Below are positions 16,899-26,254 of a stretch of 64,000 nt of DNA, piece after piece. The stretch comes from Streptomyces sp. NBC_01476 (GTDB lineage Bacteria > Actinomycetota > Actinomycetes > Streptomycetales > Streptomycetaceae): positions 6,713,001 to 6,777,000 of the forward strand of contig NZ_CP109446.1 in assembly GCF_036227265.1 (NCBI RefSeq). The letters are read 5' to 3'. The notes under the pieces were generated by a model. It ran no database searches. It was not told the DNA's origin and was given only the letters and a program-made list of their open reading frames with translations. Positions within the stretch are counted from its first letter, which is position 1; each line of letters starts with the position of its first letter. Made by a program: the position numbers and the translations under genes.

Positions 16899-17691
16899 GC
16901 AGCAGACCCTGGTAAGCACGCCGGCCGCCGGCACGCGCGTGCCCACCGTCGTCGTCGACGACGTCCATATCGTCTACACGGTGCACGGCGCCGGCACCGG
17001 CCGTGGCACCGCGACCGCCGCGCTCTACCGGCTGCTGTCCCGCAAGGGCTCGCCCAACGTCCGCCGGGTGCACGCGGTGCGCGGGGTCACCTTCACCGCC
17101 TACCGCGGTGAGGCGATCGGCATCATCGGCTCCAACGGCTCCGGCAAGTCGACGATCCTGCGGGCCATCGCGGGTCTGCTGCCGCCGGAGAGCGGCAAGA
17201 TCTACACCGACGGCCAGCCGTCCCTGCTGGGCGTCAACGCGGCGCTGATGAACGACCTGACCGGCGCCACCAACGTCCTGCTCGGCGGTCTGGCCATGGG
17301 CATGTCGCAGGAGGAGGTGCGCAGCCGCTACAAGGGCATCGTCGACTTCTCCGGCATCAACGAGAAGGGCGATTTCATCTCGCTGCCGATGCGGACCTAC
17401 TCCTCCGGTATGGCCGCCCGGCTGCGCTTCTCGATCGCGGCCGCCAAGAACCACGACGTGCTGATGATCGACGAGGCCCTGGCCACCGGTGACCGCGCCT
17501 TCCAGCGCCGTTCGGAGGAGCGCATCCGCGAACTGCGCAAGGAAGCCGGCACCGTCTTCCTGGTCAGCCACAACAACAAGTCGATCCGGGACACCTGCGA
17601 CCGGGTGCTGTGGCTGGAGAAGGGCGAGCTGCTGATGGACGGTCCGACGGACGAGGTCATCAAGGCGTACGAAGCGCACAGCGGCAAGTGA
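16885..17691 (+). CDS. ABC exporter ATPase (Wzt/TagH-like)
   Basis: The 268-residue ATPase has Walker A GSNGSGKST (about 92-100), a TagH-type signature YSSGMAARL in place of LSGGQ, Walker B VLMIDEAL and a switch His in LVSHNN. The N-terminal lead-in (VVVDDVHIVYTVHG) is typical of polysaccharide-export ATPases. There is no C-terminal carbohydrate-binding domain like that of E. coli O9a Wzt, so recognition probably lies with the permease. It is the last gene of the operon and is followed by a strong terminator. Confidence 0.92.
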   Translation: MAVAEQQTLVSTPAAGTRVPTVVVDDVHIVYTVHGAGTGRGTATAALYRLLSRKGSPNVRRVHAVRGVTFTAYRGEAIGIIGSNGSGKSTILRAIAGLLPPESGKIYTDGQPSLLGVNAALMNDLTGATNVLLGGLAMGMSQEEVRSRYKGIVDFSGINEKGDFISLPMRTYSSGMAARLRFSIAAAKNHDVLMIDEALATGDRAFQRRSEERIRELRKEAGTVFLVSHNNKSIRDTCDRVLWLEKGELLMDGPTDEVIKAYEAHSGK

Positions 17692-17721
17692 CCGAACTGC
17701 AACAATTCCAGGGCATGATGG

Positions 17722-17754
17722 GCGACCCCCGCCGGATGATCCGGCGGGGGTCGC
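17722..17754 (+). terminator. 16-bp hairpin after the ABC exporter operon
   Basis: Arms 17722-17737 and 17739-17754 are perfectly complementary (GCGACCCCCGCCGGAT on the left), so about 14 bp can pair around a short loop. The hairpin starts 30 bp after the wzt-like stop and separates the exporter operon from the hopanoid operon. Confidence 0.85.
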
Positions 17755-17995
17755 GTGTTGTGACCTCTGTTGACCTTCGCGCCCCCGGCGTACGCCGGAG
17801 GATGCCCCGACGTAAGCTGTACCGGTGCTGGGAGCCTGCCGATGATCGATACCGACCGGGTGGGACACCTGGCGCGGCGTGTCCGAAATGGGAAGTTTCG
17901 AGTGGGCGGTGTAGAACGGGGGATGTGGCGGCCATGATGATCGGGACCATCCTGCTCCGGGGCACGTACGCCGCCAGGGTGCCGGGAACCCCGCG
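17755..17995 (+). promoter_or_regulatory. promoter region of the hopanoid operon with a 14-bp palindrome
   Basis: The 241 bp upstream of hpnC have no gene. A TTGACC (17770-17775) could be a -35 element, and directly after it lies the perfect palindrome CCGGCGTACGCCGG (17785-17798), a candidate operator. No convincing -10 can be assigned. The palindrome placement is seen; the regulatory role is inferred. Confidence 0.45.
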
Positions 17996-18883
17996 GTGAC
18001 CGGGGACGACACGTCCCGGGCCGTCCTGGACAAGGCGGCGCGCGAGAACTTTCCGGTGGCACCCGTGTTCCTGCCGCGCGCCTGGCGGCAGGACCTGATG
18101 GCCGTCTACGGATTCGCCCGACTGGTGGATGACATCGGCGACGGCGACCTGGCGAACGGCGGCCGCGACGACGCCCGGCACCTCGGCCTCGACCCGGCGG
18201 CGGCCGGCGACCGCCTGGCCATGCTCGACGCCTTCGAGGCGGACCTGGGCCGGGTCTTCGACGGCGCTCCCCGGCACCCGCTGCTGGTCGCCCTGCAGCC
18301 GACGGTCAACCGGCACCGGCTCACCCCCGACCCCTTCCTGGGCCTGATCGGCGCCAACCGGCAGGACCAGCAGGTCCGTCGGTACGGCACCTACGACGAC
18401 CTGCTCGCCTACTGCGAGCTGTCCGCCAACCCGGTCGGCCGCCTGGTCCTGGCCATCACCGGTACCTCAACCCCGGAACGGGTACGCCGTTCGGACGCGG
18501 TCTGCACCGCGCTGCAGATCGTCGAGCACCTGCAGGATGTGGCGGAAGACCTCGGCCGGGACCGGATCTATCTGCCGGCCGACGACATGAAGCGCTTCTC
18601 GGTGGACGAGGCCGATCTCGCCGCACCGAGTGCGGGACCGCAGGTCCGTGAGCTGATCGCGTTCGAAGCCGGACGCGCCCGCGACCTGTTGGCCGAAGGT
18701 ACTCCCCTGGTGGGCAGCGTCCGTGGCAGGCTTCGCCTGCTGCTCGCCGGTTTCGTCGGCGGCGGCCGTGCCGCCCTGAAGGCGGTGGAGAACGCGGGAT
18801 ACGACGTGCTGGCGGTTTCGCCGAAGGCCACCAAGCCCGGCCTGTTGCGCGAAGTGGGTTCGACATTGCGAAGAGAGGGGTGA
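17996..18883 (+). CDS. hpnC: squalene synthase HpnC (hydroxysqualene synthase)
   Basis: HpnC acts on presqualene diphosphate to give hydroxysqualene, the second of three steps from farnesyl diphosphate to squalene in the HpnCDE route. The 295-residue trans-isoprenyl synthase fold has the first Asp-rich motif DDIGD (45-49) and the second as EHLQDVAEDLGRDRIYLP. It begins with GTG and overlaps hpnD by 4 bp (GTGA). It could be mistaken for phytoene synthase, but the following hpnD, hpnE and shc settle the assignment. It is the first gene of the hopanoid operon. Confidence 0.93.
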   Translation: MTGDDTSRAVLDKAARENFPVAPVFLPRAWRQDLMAVYGFARLVDDIGDGDLANGGRDDARHLGLDPAAAGDRLAMLDAFEADLGRVFDGAPRHPLLVALQPTVNRHRLTPDPFLGLIGANRQDQQVRRYGTYDDLLAYCELSANPVGRLVLAITGTSTPERVRRSDAVCTALQIVEHLQDVAEDLGRDRIYLPADDMKRFSVDEADLAAPSAGPQVRELIAFEAGRARDLLAEGTPLVGSVRGRLRLLLAGFVGGGRAALKAVENAGYDVLAVSPKATKPGLLREVGSTLRREG

Positions 18884-19824
18884 GCCGGACCGTGAACGGT
18901 TCCGCCCAGACGTCCGGACAGGTACTTGCGGCCTACAGATACTGTGAGACCGTGACCGGTCATGAGGCGCGCAACTTCGCCTATGGGATCCGACTCCTGC
19001 CCACTCCCAAGCGGCAGGCCATGTCGGCTCTCTATGCGTTCTCGCGGCGCGTCGACGACATCGGTGACGGCGAACTCGACCCCGAGGAGAAGGTCCGCCG
19101 GCTTGATCTGACCCGCGCCACCCTGGCCCGGGTCCGGGACGGCGCGGTCGCCGAGGACGACATCGACCCGGTGGCGGTCGCGCTCGCCGACGCGGCGGTG
19201 AAATTCCCGCTTCCGCTCGCCGGCCTGGACGAACTCATCGACGGCGTTCAGATGGACGTTCGAGGCGAGACCTATGAAACCTGGGACGATCTGGCCGTTT
19301 ACTGCCGCTGTGTGGCCGGCGCGATCGGAAGGCTTTCCCTGGGCGTTTTCGGCACCGTGAATGGGAACGATCCTGCACGTGCCGCCGAATACGCCGATAC
19401 TCTCGGCCTCGCTCTGCAACTCACCAACATCCTCCGCGACGTCCGCGAGGACGCCGGCAACGGGCGTACCTACCTGCCCGCACAGGACCTCGCCAAGTTC
19501 GGCTGCGCGGCCGGTTTCCACACCGACACTCCGCCGCCCGGCTCGGACTTCACCGGTCTGGTGGAGTTCGAAGTGCGCCGCGCCCGCAAGCTGTTCGCAA
19601 CCGGTTACCAGCTGCTGCCGATGCTCGACCGGCGCAGCGGCGCCTGTGTCGCGGCCATGGCGGGGATCTACCGCCGCCTGCTGGAACGGATCGCCGCCGA
19701 CCCCGAGGCCGTGCTGCGCGGCCGGGTCTCGCTGCCCGGACGCGAGAAGGCGTACGTCGCGATGCGCGGACTCACCGGCCTCGACGCCCGGCGTACCGCA
19801 CGCCTGCCGCGGAGGGACGCGTGA
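18880..19824 (+). CDS. hpnD: presqualene diphosphate synthase HpnD
   Basis: HpnD joins two farnesyl diphosphates head to head to make presqualene diphosphate. The 314-residue protein carries DDIGD (59-63) and NILRDVREDAGNGRTYLP, both Mg-diphosphate-binding motifs of the squalene/phytoene synthase family. The GTG start overlaps the hpnC stop; a second GTG 12 bp later is possible. A gap of 132 bp separates it from hpnE, the longest gap in the first half of the operon; I see no hairpin there. Confidence 0.93.
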   Translation: MSRTVNGSAQTSGQVLAAYRYCETVTGHEARNFAYGIRLLPTPKRQAMSALYAFSRRVDDIGDGELDPEEKVRRLDLTRATLARVRDGAVAEDDIDPVAVALADAAVKFPLPLAGLDELIDGVQMDVRGETYETWDDLAVYCRCVAGAIGRLSLGVFGTVNGNDPARAAEYADTLGLALQLTNILRDVREDAGNGRTYLPAQDLAKFGCAAGFHTDTPPPGSDFTGLVEFEVRRARKLFATGYQLLPMLDRRSGACVAAMAGIYRRLLERIAADPEAVLRGRVSLPGREKAYVAMRGLTGLDARRTARLPRRDA

Positions 19825-19956
19825 GATCCACCCGCGATGGCGCGGGCCCAGCCGCGCCACCGAATGGACACGACCGGGTAAACCGCGCAACCCCACCGAC
19901 CCGCGCTGCGTCACTTCCCGCATCAGCCCACGCGGCTCGGGGGGAGGGGACGCACC

Positions 19957-21375
19957 ATGAGCAGCACGCACACCGGGGCTGACCCGCGCACCGGCTCGGG
20001 TCCGCATACGGCCGTGGTGGTCGGCGGCGGTCTCGCCGGCACCACCGCCGCGCTCGCGCTGGCCGACGCCGGCGTCCGGGTGGTCCTCACCGAGGCCCGC
20101 CCCCGGCTGGGCGGCCTCGCCTTCTCCTTCAAACGCGGTGAACTCACCGTCGACAACGGCCAGCACGTCTTCCTGCGCTGCTGCACCGCCTACCAGTGGT
20201 TCCTTGACCGGATCGCCGCCCGCGACCTGGTCACCCTGCAGGACCGGCTCGACGTACCCGTGCGCGACGCGGCCAGCGGGCGGCTCGGCCGGATCAGCCG
20301 GGCCGGCCTGCCGGTGCCGCTGCACCTGGCGCCGAGTCTGATCCGCTACCCGCACCTGTCCTTGAAGGAACGCGCCTCGGTCGGCCGCGCGGCCCTCGCG
20401 CTGCGCGGCCTGGACCTGGCCGACCCGGCGCTGGACGACACCGACTTCGGCAGCTGGCTCGGCGCCCGCGGGCAGTCCCCGCGGACCATCGAGGCGCTGT
20501 GGGACCTGGTGGGAGTGGCCACTCTCAACGCGACGGCCGGCAACTCCTCGCTCGCCCTGGCCGCGATGGTCTTCAAGACCGGACTGCTCTCCGACCCGGG
20601 CGCCGCCGACATCGGCTGGGCCTCGGCCCCGCTCGGCGACCTCCACGACGGCCGGGCCCGTACCGCGCTGGACACCGCGGGGGTGCGTACGCTGCTGCGG
20701 ACCCGGGCCGCGGCGATCAAGCAGAGCCCGGACGGCGGTTGGCAGGTGTCGGTCGAGACCGGTCCCGGTCAGGCCGAGCAACTCGACGCGGACATCGTGG
20801 TGTTGGCGGTGCCGCAGCGCGAGACACACGGACTTCTTCCGGCCGGAGCCCTGGCGGAGCCGGAAAAACTCTTGCGTATCGGCACCGCGCCGATCCTCAA
20901 TGTCCATGTGGTCTACGACAGAAGGGTGCTCGAACAGCCCTTCCTCGCGGCGCTCGGCAGCCCTGTCCAGTGGGTCTTCGACCGCACCGGGACCTCCGGA
21001 CTCACCGGCGGCGGCCAGTACCTGGCGCTGTCCCAGTCCGCCGCACAGGACGAGATCGATCTGCCGGTCGCCGAGTTGCGCGACCGCTATCTGCCGGAGC
21101 TGGAGCGGCTGCTGCCCGCTGCCCGCGGTGCCGGCGTCCGCGACTTCTTCGTCACCCGGGAGCGCACGGCGACCTTCGCGCCCGCGCCTGGCGTCGCCGC
21201 ACTGCGCCCCGGACCTGCGACGAGTGCCCCCGGGCTGTTCCTGGCCGGGGCATGGACCGCCACCGGCTGGCCCGCGACCATGGAGAGCGCGGTACGCAGT
21301 GGGTTGAACGCCTCCCGAGAAGCGTTGTCCGCCCTCGGGCTGCCCTGTGACAACGGCGTTCTGGAGGCGGCATGA
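19957..21375 (+). CDS. hpnE: hydroxysqualene dehydroxylase HpnE
   Basis: This 472-residue FAD-dependent amine-oxidase/phytoene-desaturase fold enzyme converts hydroxysqualene to squalene. The Rossmann dinucleotide motif is VVVGGGLAGTTAALALADAG followed by the ribose-binding acidic E in VLTEARPRLGG. The C-terminal FAD segment reads GLFLAGAWTATGWPATMESAVRSG. It overlaps the polyprenyl synthase gene by 4 bp (ATGA). Annotation as phytoene desaturase would be wrong in this context. Confidence 0.92.
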   Translation: MSSTHTGADPRTGSGPHTAVVVGGGLAGTTAALALADAGVRVVLTEARPRLGGLAFSFKRGELTVDNGQHVFLRCCTAYQWFLDRIAARDLVTLQDRLDVPVRDAASGRLGRISRAGLPVPLHLAPSLIRYPHLSLKERASVGRAALALRGLDLADPALDDTDFGSWLGARGQSPRTIEALWDLVGVATLNATAGNSSLALAAMVFKTGLLSDPGAADIGWASAPLGDLHDGRARTALDTAGVRTLLRTRAAAIKQSPDGGWQVSVETGPGQAEQLDADIVVLAVPQRETHGLLPAGALAEPEKLLRIGTAPILNVHVVYDRRVLEQPFLAALGSPVQWVFDRTGTSGLTGGGQYLALSQSAAQDEIDLPVAELRDRYLPELERLLPAARGAGVRDFFVTRERTATFAPAPGVAALRPGPATSAPGLFLAGAWTATGWPATMESAVRSGLNASREALSALGLPCDNGVLEAA

Positions 21376-22442
21376 GTGCTATTGGTGCAACAAGAGGAGA
21401 GAACGTGACCGCTGACAGCGTCATCGGGCTGCTGGAAAACGGCCGCATCCTGACCACTCCGGTGCTGCGCGCTGCCGTGGCACGCCTCGCCCCCCCGATG
21501 GACACCGTCGCCTCCTACCACTTCGGCTGGATCGACAGCACCGGCAGGCCCGCGGACGGTGACGGCGGCAAGGCCGTACGCCCCGCGCTGGCGCTGCTGT
21601 CCGCCCAGGCGGCGGGCGCGCCCGCCGAGACCGGGGTGCCCGGGGCGGTGGCGGTGGAGCTGGTGCACAACTTCTCGTTGCTGCACGACGATCTGATGGA
21701 CGGCGACGAGCAGCGGCGGCACCGCGACACGGTGTGGAAGGTGCACGGTCCCGCGCAGGCGATCCTGGTCGGCGACGCGCTCTTCGCGCTGGCCAACGAG
21801 GTGCTGCTGGAGCAGGGCACCGCCGACGCCGGCCGGGCCACCCGCCGGCTCACCACCGCCACCCGCAAACTGATCGACGGCCAGGCCCAGGACATCTCCT
21901 TCGAGCACCGCGAACGGGTCACCGTCGAGGAGTGCCTGGAGATGGAGGGCAACAAGACCGGTGCGCTGCTGGCCTGCGCGTCTTCCATCGGTGCGGTGCT
22001 CGGCGGCGCCTCGGAGGCGGACGCCGACGCGCTGGAGGAGTACGGCTACCATCTGGGGCTTGCCTTCCAGGCGATTGACGACCTGTTGGGCATCTGGGGC
22101 GATCCGGCCACCACCGGCAAGCAGACCTGGAGTGACCTGCGGCAGCGCAAGAAGTCGCTGCCGGTGGTCGCCGCGCTGGCCGCCGGCGGGTCGGCGTCGG
22201 AGCGGCTGGGTGAACTCCTTGCCGCCGACGCCAAAAATCCGGAAAACGATGCCTTCAGCGAGGAAGAGTTCGCTATGCGCGCAGCGTTGATCGAAGAAGC
22301 CGGTGGCAGGGACTGGACCTCTCAAGAGGCCAGGAGGCAGTACGCGACTGCTATCGGCGCCCTCGACAAAATGGACATGCCTGAACAAATCAAGCAGAAG
22401 CTCGTAGGACTGGCGGATTTTGTGGTGGTTCGCGAGAAGTAA
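21372..22442 (+). CDS. polyprenyl diphosphate synthase (farnesyl/geranylgeranyl type)
   Basis: This is a 356-residue all-helical chain-elongating prenyltransferase. The first Asp-rich motif LLHDDLMDGD (DDxxD at 106-110) and the second AIDDLLGIWGD are both intact. In this operon it most likely supplies farnesyl diphosphate to HpnD. Product length cannot be read safely from the sequence. The ATG at 21372 is translationally coupled to hpnE; a GTG at 21405 (VTADSVIG) with AGGAGAG before it is another candidate start. Confidence 0.92.
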   Translation: MSAIGATRGENVTADSVIGLLENGRILTTPVLRAAVARLAPPMDTVASYHFGWIDSTGRPADGDGGKAVRPALALLSAQAAGAPAETGVPGAVAVELVHNFSLLHDDLMDGDEQRRHRDTVWKVHGPAQAILVGDALFALANEVLLEQGTADAGRATRRLTTATRKLIDGQAQDISFEHRERVTVEECLEMEGNKTGALLACASSIGAVLGGASEADADALEEYGYHLGLAFQAIDDLLGIWGDPATTGKQTWSDLRQRKKSLPVVAALAAGGSASERLGELLAADAKNPENDAFSEEEFAMRAALIEEAGGRDWTSQEARRQYATAIGALDKMDMPEQIKQKLVGLADFVVVREK

Positions 22443-22541
22443 AGAACAGTCAGTGGAGCGTTTGACGTCGCCAGTCCCTTTCATGTGACGGCCGACGGCC
22501 GCCCCCGACACCGCAGACGTCTCAACTGCAAAGGGGAAGCC

Positions 22542-24599
22542 ATGACAGCGACGACCGATGGCAGTCCAGGTACGCCAACTCACCGGACACCCTCGGCCAG
22601 CACCACCTCGGAACCGGAGCCTGTTCCATCCGGAACCACCGAGGAGGCGGCGCAGCGTGCCGTGCAGCGCGCCACCGACCACCTGCTGGCACGGCAGCAC
22701 GCCGACGGATGGTGGAAGGGCGACCTTGAGACCAACGTGACCATGGATGCCGAGGACCTGCTGCTGCGGGAGTTCCTCGGCATCCGGGACGAGAAGGTCC
22801 TGGCCGCTTCCGCCCGTTGGATCCGTTCGCAGCAACGCGAGGACGGCGCCTGGGCCACCTTTCACGGCGGCCCCGGCGACCTCTCGGCCACCATCGAGGC
22901 GTACGTCGCACTGCGCTTCGCCGGGGACACTCCGGACCAGGCGCACATGGCGCTCGCCGCGAAGTGGTCGCGGGGTGAAGGAGGGGTGGCCGGCAGCCGG
23001 GTCTTCACCCGGATCTGGCTCGCCCTGTTCGGCTGGTGGAACTGGGACAGCCTCCCGGAACTGCCGCCCGAGCTGATCTTTCTGCCGAAGTGGATGCCGC
23101 TGAACATCTACTCGTTCGGCTGCTGGGCCCGGCAGACCATCGTGCCGCTGACCATCGTCGGCGCCCACCGGCCGGTCCGGCCGGCGCCCTTCGGCATCGA
23201 CGAACTGCACATCAACCCGCTGCAGCCCAGCCCGAAGCAGCGCAAGGCGCCGATCACCAGCTGGGACGGCGTCTTCCAGCGGCTGGACCAGGTGCTGCAC
23301 CTCTACCGGCGCTACACCCCGCGCTCGGTACGGCGCTCGGCGATGAACGCCTGCGCCCGCTGGATCATCGAGCGCCAGGAGGCCGACGGCTGCTGGGGCG
23401 GCATCCAGCCGCCCGCGGTCTACTCGGTGATCGCCCTGCACCTGCTCGGCTACGACCTCGAACACCCGGTGCTCAAGGCCGGTCTCGACTCGCTGGACCG
23501 TTTCGCCGTCTGGCCCGAAGAGGGCGTCCGGATGATCGAGGCGTGCCAGTCGCCGGTCTGGGACACCTGTCTGGCCGCGATCGCGCTCGCCGACGCCGGA
23601 CTCGCCCCGGACCACCCGGCGCTGGTCAAGTCCGCCGACTGGATGCTCGGCGAGCAGATCACCCGGCCCGGTGACTGGTCGGTGCAGCGCCCGCAACTGG
23701 CGCCCGGCGGCTGGGCCTTCGAGTTCCACAACGACAACTACCCGGACATCGACGACACCGCGGAAGTGGTGCTCGCGCTGCGCAGGGTCGCCCACCCGGA
23801 CCCGGCCCGGCTGGACGCCGCGGTGGAGCGGGCGGTGCGCTGGAACGTCGGCATGCAGTCCAGGAACGGCGCGTGGGGCGCCTTCGACGCCGACAACACC
23901 AGCCCCTTCCCCAACCGGCTGCCGTTCGCCGACTTCGGCGAGGTCATCGACCCGCCCTCGGCCGACGTCACCGCGCACGTGGTGGAGATGATGGCCGCGC
24001 TCGGTCTTGAGCACGACCCGCACACCCGCCGCGGCATCGAGTGGCTGCTGGCCGAACAGGAGGAGAACGGCGCCTGGTTCGGCCGCTGGGGGGTCAACTA
24101 CATCTACGGCACGGGGTCCGCGGTCCCCGCGCTGGCCGCCGCCGGTCTGTCGGCCGGCCACCCCGCGATCCGCCGGGCCGTCGCCTGGCTGGAGTCGGTG
24201 CAGAACACCGACGGCGGCTGGGGCGAGGATCTGCGCTCCTACTCCGAACAGGAGTGGGCGGGCCGCGGGCACTCCACCGCCTCGCAGACCGCCTGGGCGC
24301 TGATGGCCCTGCTGGCGGCCGGCCGGCGCGACACCGAGGCGGTCAGGCGCGGCGTGGCCTGGCTCACCGAGACACAGCTGGAGGACGGCTCGTGGGACGA
24401 GCCCTACTTCACCGGGACCGGCTTCCCCCGGGACTTCTCCATCAACTACCACCTGTACCGGATGGTCTTCCCGCTGACCGCGCTCGGGCGCTACGTGCGC
24501 AACGAGCCGTTCGGCGCCGGCCACCCCGGTGCCCCGGCCCTCACTGGCTCCTCCGCAGCCGCGGCGGGCGGCAGCAGCAGCACCGGAAAGGGGGCCTAG
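22542..24599 (+). CDS. shc: squalene-hopene cyclase
   Basis: This 685-residue monotopic membrane enzyme cyclises squalene to hopene and hopanol. The proton-donating motif is DIDDTA (D402, D404, D405). At least six QW motifs are visible, including QREDGAW, QEADGCWG, QSRNGAWG, QEENGAWFG, QNTDGGWG and QLEDGSW. The ATG at 22542 follows AAGGGGAAG; the frame is open 57 bp upstream without a better start. A gap of about 100 bp separates it from the prenyl synthase. The low-complexity Ala/Gly/Ser tail (about 665-685) is not part of the fold. Confidence 0.96.
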   Translation: MTATTDGSPGTPTHRTPSASTTSEPEPVPSGTTEEAAQRAVQRATDHLLARQHADGWWKGDLETNVTMDAEDLLLREFLGIRDEKVLAASARWIRSQQREDGAWATFHGGPGDLSATIEAYVALRFAGDTPDQAHMALAAKWSRGEGGVAGSRVFTRIWLALFGWWNWDSLPELPPELIFLPKWMPLNIYSFGCWARQTIVPLTIVGAHRPVRPAPFGIDELHINPLQPSPKQRKAPITSWDGVFQRLDQVLHLYRRYTPRSVRRSAMNACARWIIERQEADGCWGGIQPPAVYSVIALHLLGYDLEHPVLKAGLDSLDRFAVWPEEGVRMIEACQSPVWDTCLAAIALADAGLAPDHPALVKSADWMLGEQITRPGDWSVQRPQLAPGGWAFEFHNDNYPDIDDTAEVVLALRRVAHPDPARLDAAVERAVRWNVGMQSRNGAWGAFDADNTSPFPNRLPFADFGEVIDPPSADVTAHVVEMMAALGLEHDPHTRRGIEWLLAEQEENGAWFGRWGVNYIYGTGSAVPALAAAGLSAGHPAIRRAVAWLESVQNTDGGWGEDLRSYSEQEWAGRGHSTASQTAWALMALLAAGRRDTEAVRRGVAWLTETQLEDGSWDEPYFTGTGFPRDFSINYHLYRMVFPLTALGRYVRNEPFGAGHPGAPALTGSSAAAAGGSSSTGKGA

Positions 24600-24602
24600 T
24601 TC

Positions 24603-25202
24603 GTGGGCCGTCCACAACCACCCCTGCTGGTGGTGTGCGCCCTGCGCATCGAGCGCTTCGCGCTGCGCAGGGGCACGGCCAGAGTCGCGGCTCCGGTCAC
24701 CGTGCTCCGTACCGGCATGGGACCGATAGCCGCCGACAAGGCCGTGCGCGAAGCCCTGCACGACCCCGCACTGCACGATGCGGCCGTACTGACCACCGGC
24801 TTCTGCGCGGGGCTCGCCCCGGGCATGCGGCCGGGTGATGTCGTCGTCTCCGACGACGGGCACGAGAGCGCGGCGCTCGCCGCCGCGCTCAAAGCCGCCG
24901 GCCACACCGTGCACACCGGCACCCTTGCGGAATCCGACCATGTCGTGCGGGGCGCCGAGCGCACCGCACTCGCGGCGAGTGGTGCCATCGCCGTGGACAT
25001 GGAATCGGCCGCGATGCGGCGCGCCGCCCTCGCCGAGGGCGTGCACCGCATCGCGGCGGCCCGCGTCGTCGTCGACACGCCCGAGTTCGAACTCGTGCGG
25101 GTCGGCACGCTGCGCACCGGATTCATCGCGTTCCGGGTGCTGAGAGATCTTGTTCCCGCCTTTCATGATTGGCACCGCACTACCGCGCTCCCCTGGAGGT
25201 GA
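24603..25202 (+). CDS. hpnG: adenosylhopane phosphorylase-type enzyme HpnG
   Basis: HpnG belongs to the purine nucleoside phosphorylase fold and removes adenine from adenosylhopane, giving the ribosyl(phosphate) hopane intermediate of extended hopanoids. The 199-residue protein shows LRTGMGPIAADKAVREAL near the N-terminus and VDMESAAMRRAA, the family base/ribose-binding segment. It starts at GTG three bases after the shc stop and ends five bases before hpnH, so the three are clearly cotranscribed. Confidence 0.9.
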   Translation: MGRPQPPLLVVCALRIERFALRRGTARVAAPVTVLRTGMGPIAADKAVREALHDPALHDAAVLTTGFCAGLAPGMRPGDVVVSDDGHESAALAAALKAAGHTVHTGTLAESDHVVRGAERTALAASGAIAVDMESAAMRRAALAEGVHRIAAARVVVDTPEFELVRVGTLRTGFIAFRVLRDLVPAFHDWHRTTALPWR

Positions 25203-25207
25203 GCTAG

Positions 25208-26236
25208 ATGGCTATGCCGCTCCGTCAGACCGTCCGTGTCGCGTCGTACCTCTTTGAACAGAAAATGGTCAGGCGACGCGAAAAGTTCCCGCTGATCGTC
25301 GAACTCGAACCGCTCTTCGCCTGCAACCTCAAATGTGAGGGCTGCGGCAAGATCCAGCACCCGGCCGGAGTGCTGAAGCAGCGCATGCCGGTGGCCCAGG
25401 CCGTCGGGGCGGTGCTGGAGTCGGGTGCCCCGATGGTCTCCATCGCGGGCGGCGAGCCGCTGATGCACCCCCAGATCGACGAGATCGTGCGCCAGCTCGT
25501 CAAGCGCAAGAAGTACGTGTTCCTCTGCACGAACGCGCTGCTCATGCGGAAGAAGATGGACAAATTCACCCCGTCGCCGTATTTCGCGTTTACCGTACAC
25601 ATCGACGGCATGCGGGAGCGGCACGACGAGTCGGTGGCCAAGGAGGGCACCTTCGACGAGGCGGTGGAGGCCATCAAGGAGGCCAAGCGCCGCGGATTCC
25701 GGGTGACCACCAACTCCACCTTCTTCAACACCGACACCCCGCAGACGATCATCGAGGTGCTCAACTTCCTCAATGACGAGCTCGAAGTCGACGAGATGAT
25801 GCTGTCGCCCGCCTACGCCTACGAGAAGGCGCCCGACCAGGACCACTTCCTGGGCGTGACGCAGACCCGTGAGCTCTTCAAGAAGGCGTTCGACAACGGC
25901 AACCGCCGCAAGTGGCGGCTCAACCACAGCCCGCTCTTCCTGGACTTCCTGGAGGGCAAAGCCGACTTCCCGTGCACCGCGTGGGCGATCCCGAACTACT
26001 CGCTCTTCGGCTGGCAGCGCCCCTGCTACCTGATGGCCGACGGGTACGTGCCCACGTACGACGAGCTGATCGAGAAGACCGACTGGGACAAGTACGGCCG
26101 CGGCAAGGACGACCGGTGCGACAACTGCATGGCGCACTGCGGTTACGAGCCCACCGCCGTACTCGCGACCATGGGCTCCCTGAAGGAGTCCATCCGCGCC
26201 ATGCGGGAGACCGTCGCGTCCAACCGCGCGAGCTGA
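25208..26236 (+). CDS. hpnH: adenosylhopane synthase HpnH (radical SAM)
   Basis: HpnH joins the 5'-deoxyadenosyl radical of SAM to diploptene, giving adenosylhopane, the first step to C35 bacteriohopanepolyols. The 342-residue protein has the [4Fe-4S] motif CNLKCEGC (C39, C43, C46) and the SAM-binding GGEPLMHP. A C-terminal Cys cluster (CDNCMAHCGYEP) is typical of the family. The ATG has GGAGGTGAG upstream. It is the last gene before a 135-bp gap containing a hairpin. Confidence 0.95.
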   Translation: MAMPLRQTVRVASYLFEQKMVRRREKFPLIVELEPLFACNLKCEGCGKIQHPAGVLKQRMPVAQAVGAVLESGAPMVSIAGGEPLMHPQIDEIVRQLVKRKKYVFLCTNALLMRKKMDKFTPSPYFAFTVHIDGMRERHDESVAKEGTFDEAVEAIKEAKRRGFRVTTNSTFFNTDTPQTIIEVLNFLNDELEVDEMMLSPAYAYEKAPDQDHFLGVTQTRELFKKAFDNGNRRKWRLNHSPLFLDFLEGKADFPCTAWAIPNYSLFGWQRPCYLMADGYVPTYDELIEKTDWDKYGRGKDDRCDNCMAHCGYEPTAVLATMGSLKESIRAMRETVASNRAS

Positions 26237-26254
26237 CCTCCCGGTGATCGCGGT

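Noticed and set aside
17996-21375. Carotenoid interpretation of hpnC/hpnD/hpnE (crtB/crtI-like)
   Set aside because: Gene order with shc, hpnG and hpnH directly downstream fits the HpnCDE squalene route; no lycopene cyclase or other crt gene is present.
21087-25175. 1362-codon open frame on the minus strand across hpnE-hpnG
   Set aside because: It is antisense to five well-supported hopanoid genes. In DNA with very high GC3 such long mirror frames arise by chance. The product is low-complexity Arg/Gly/Val with no domain.
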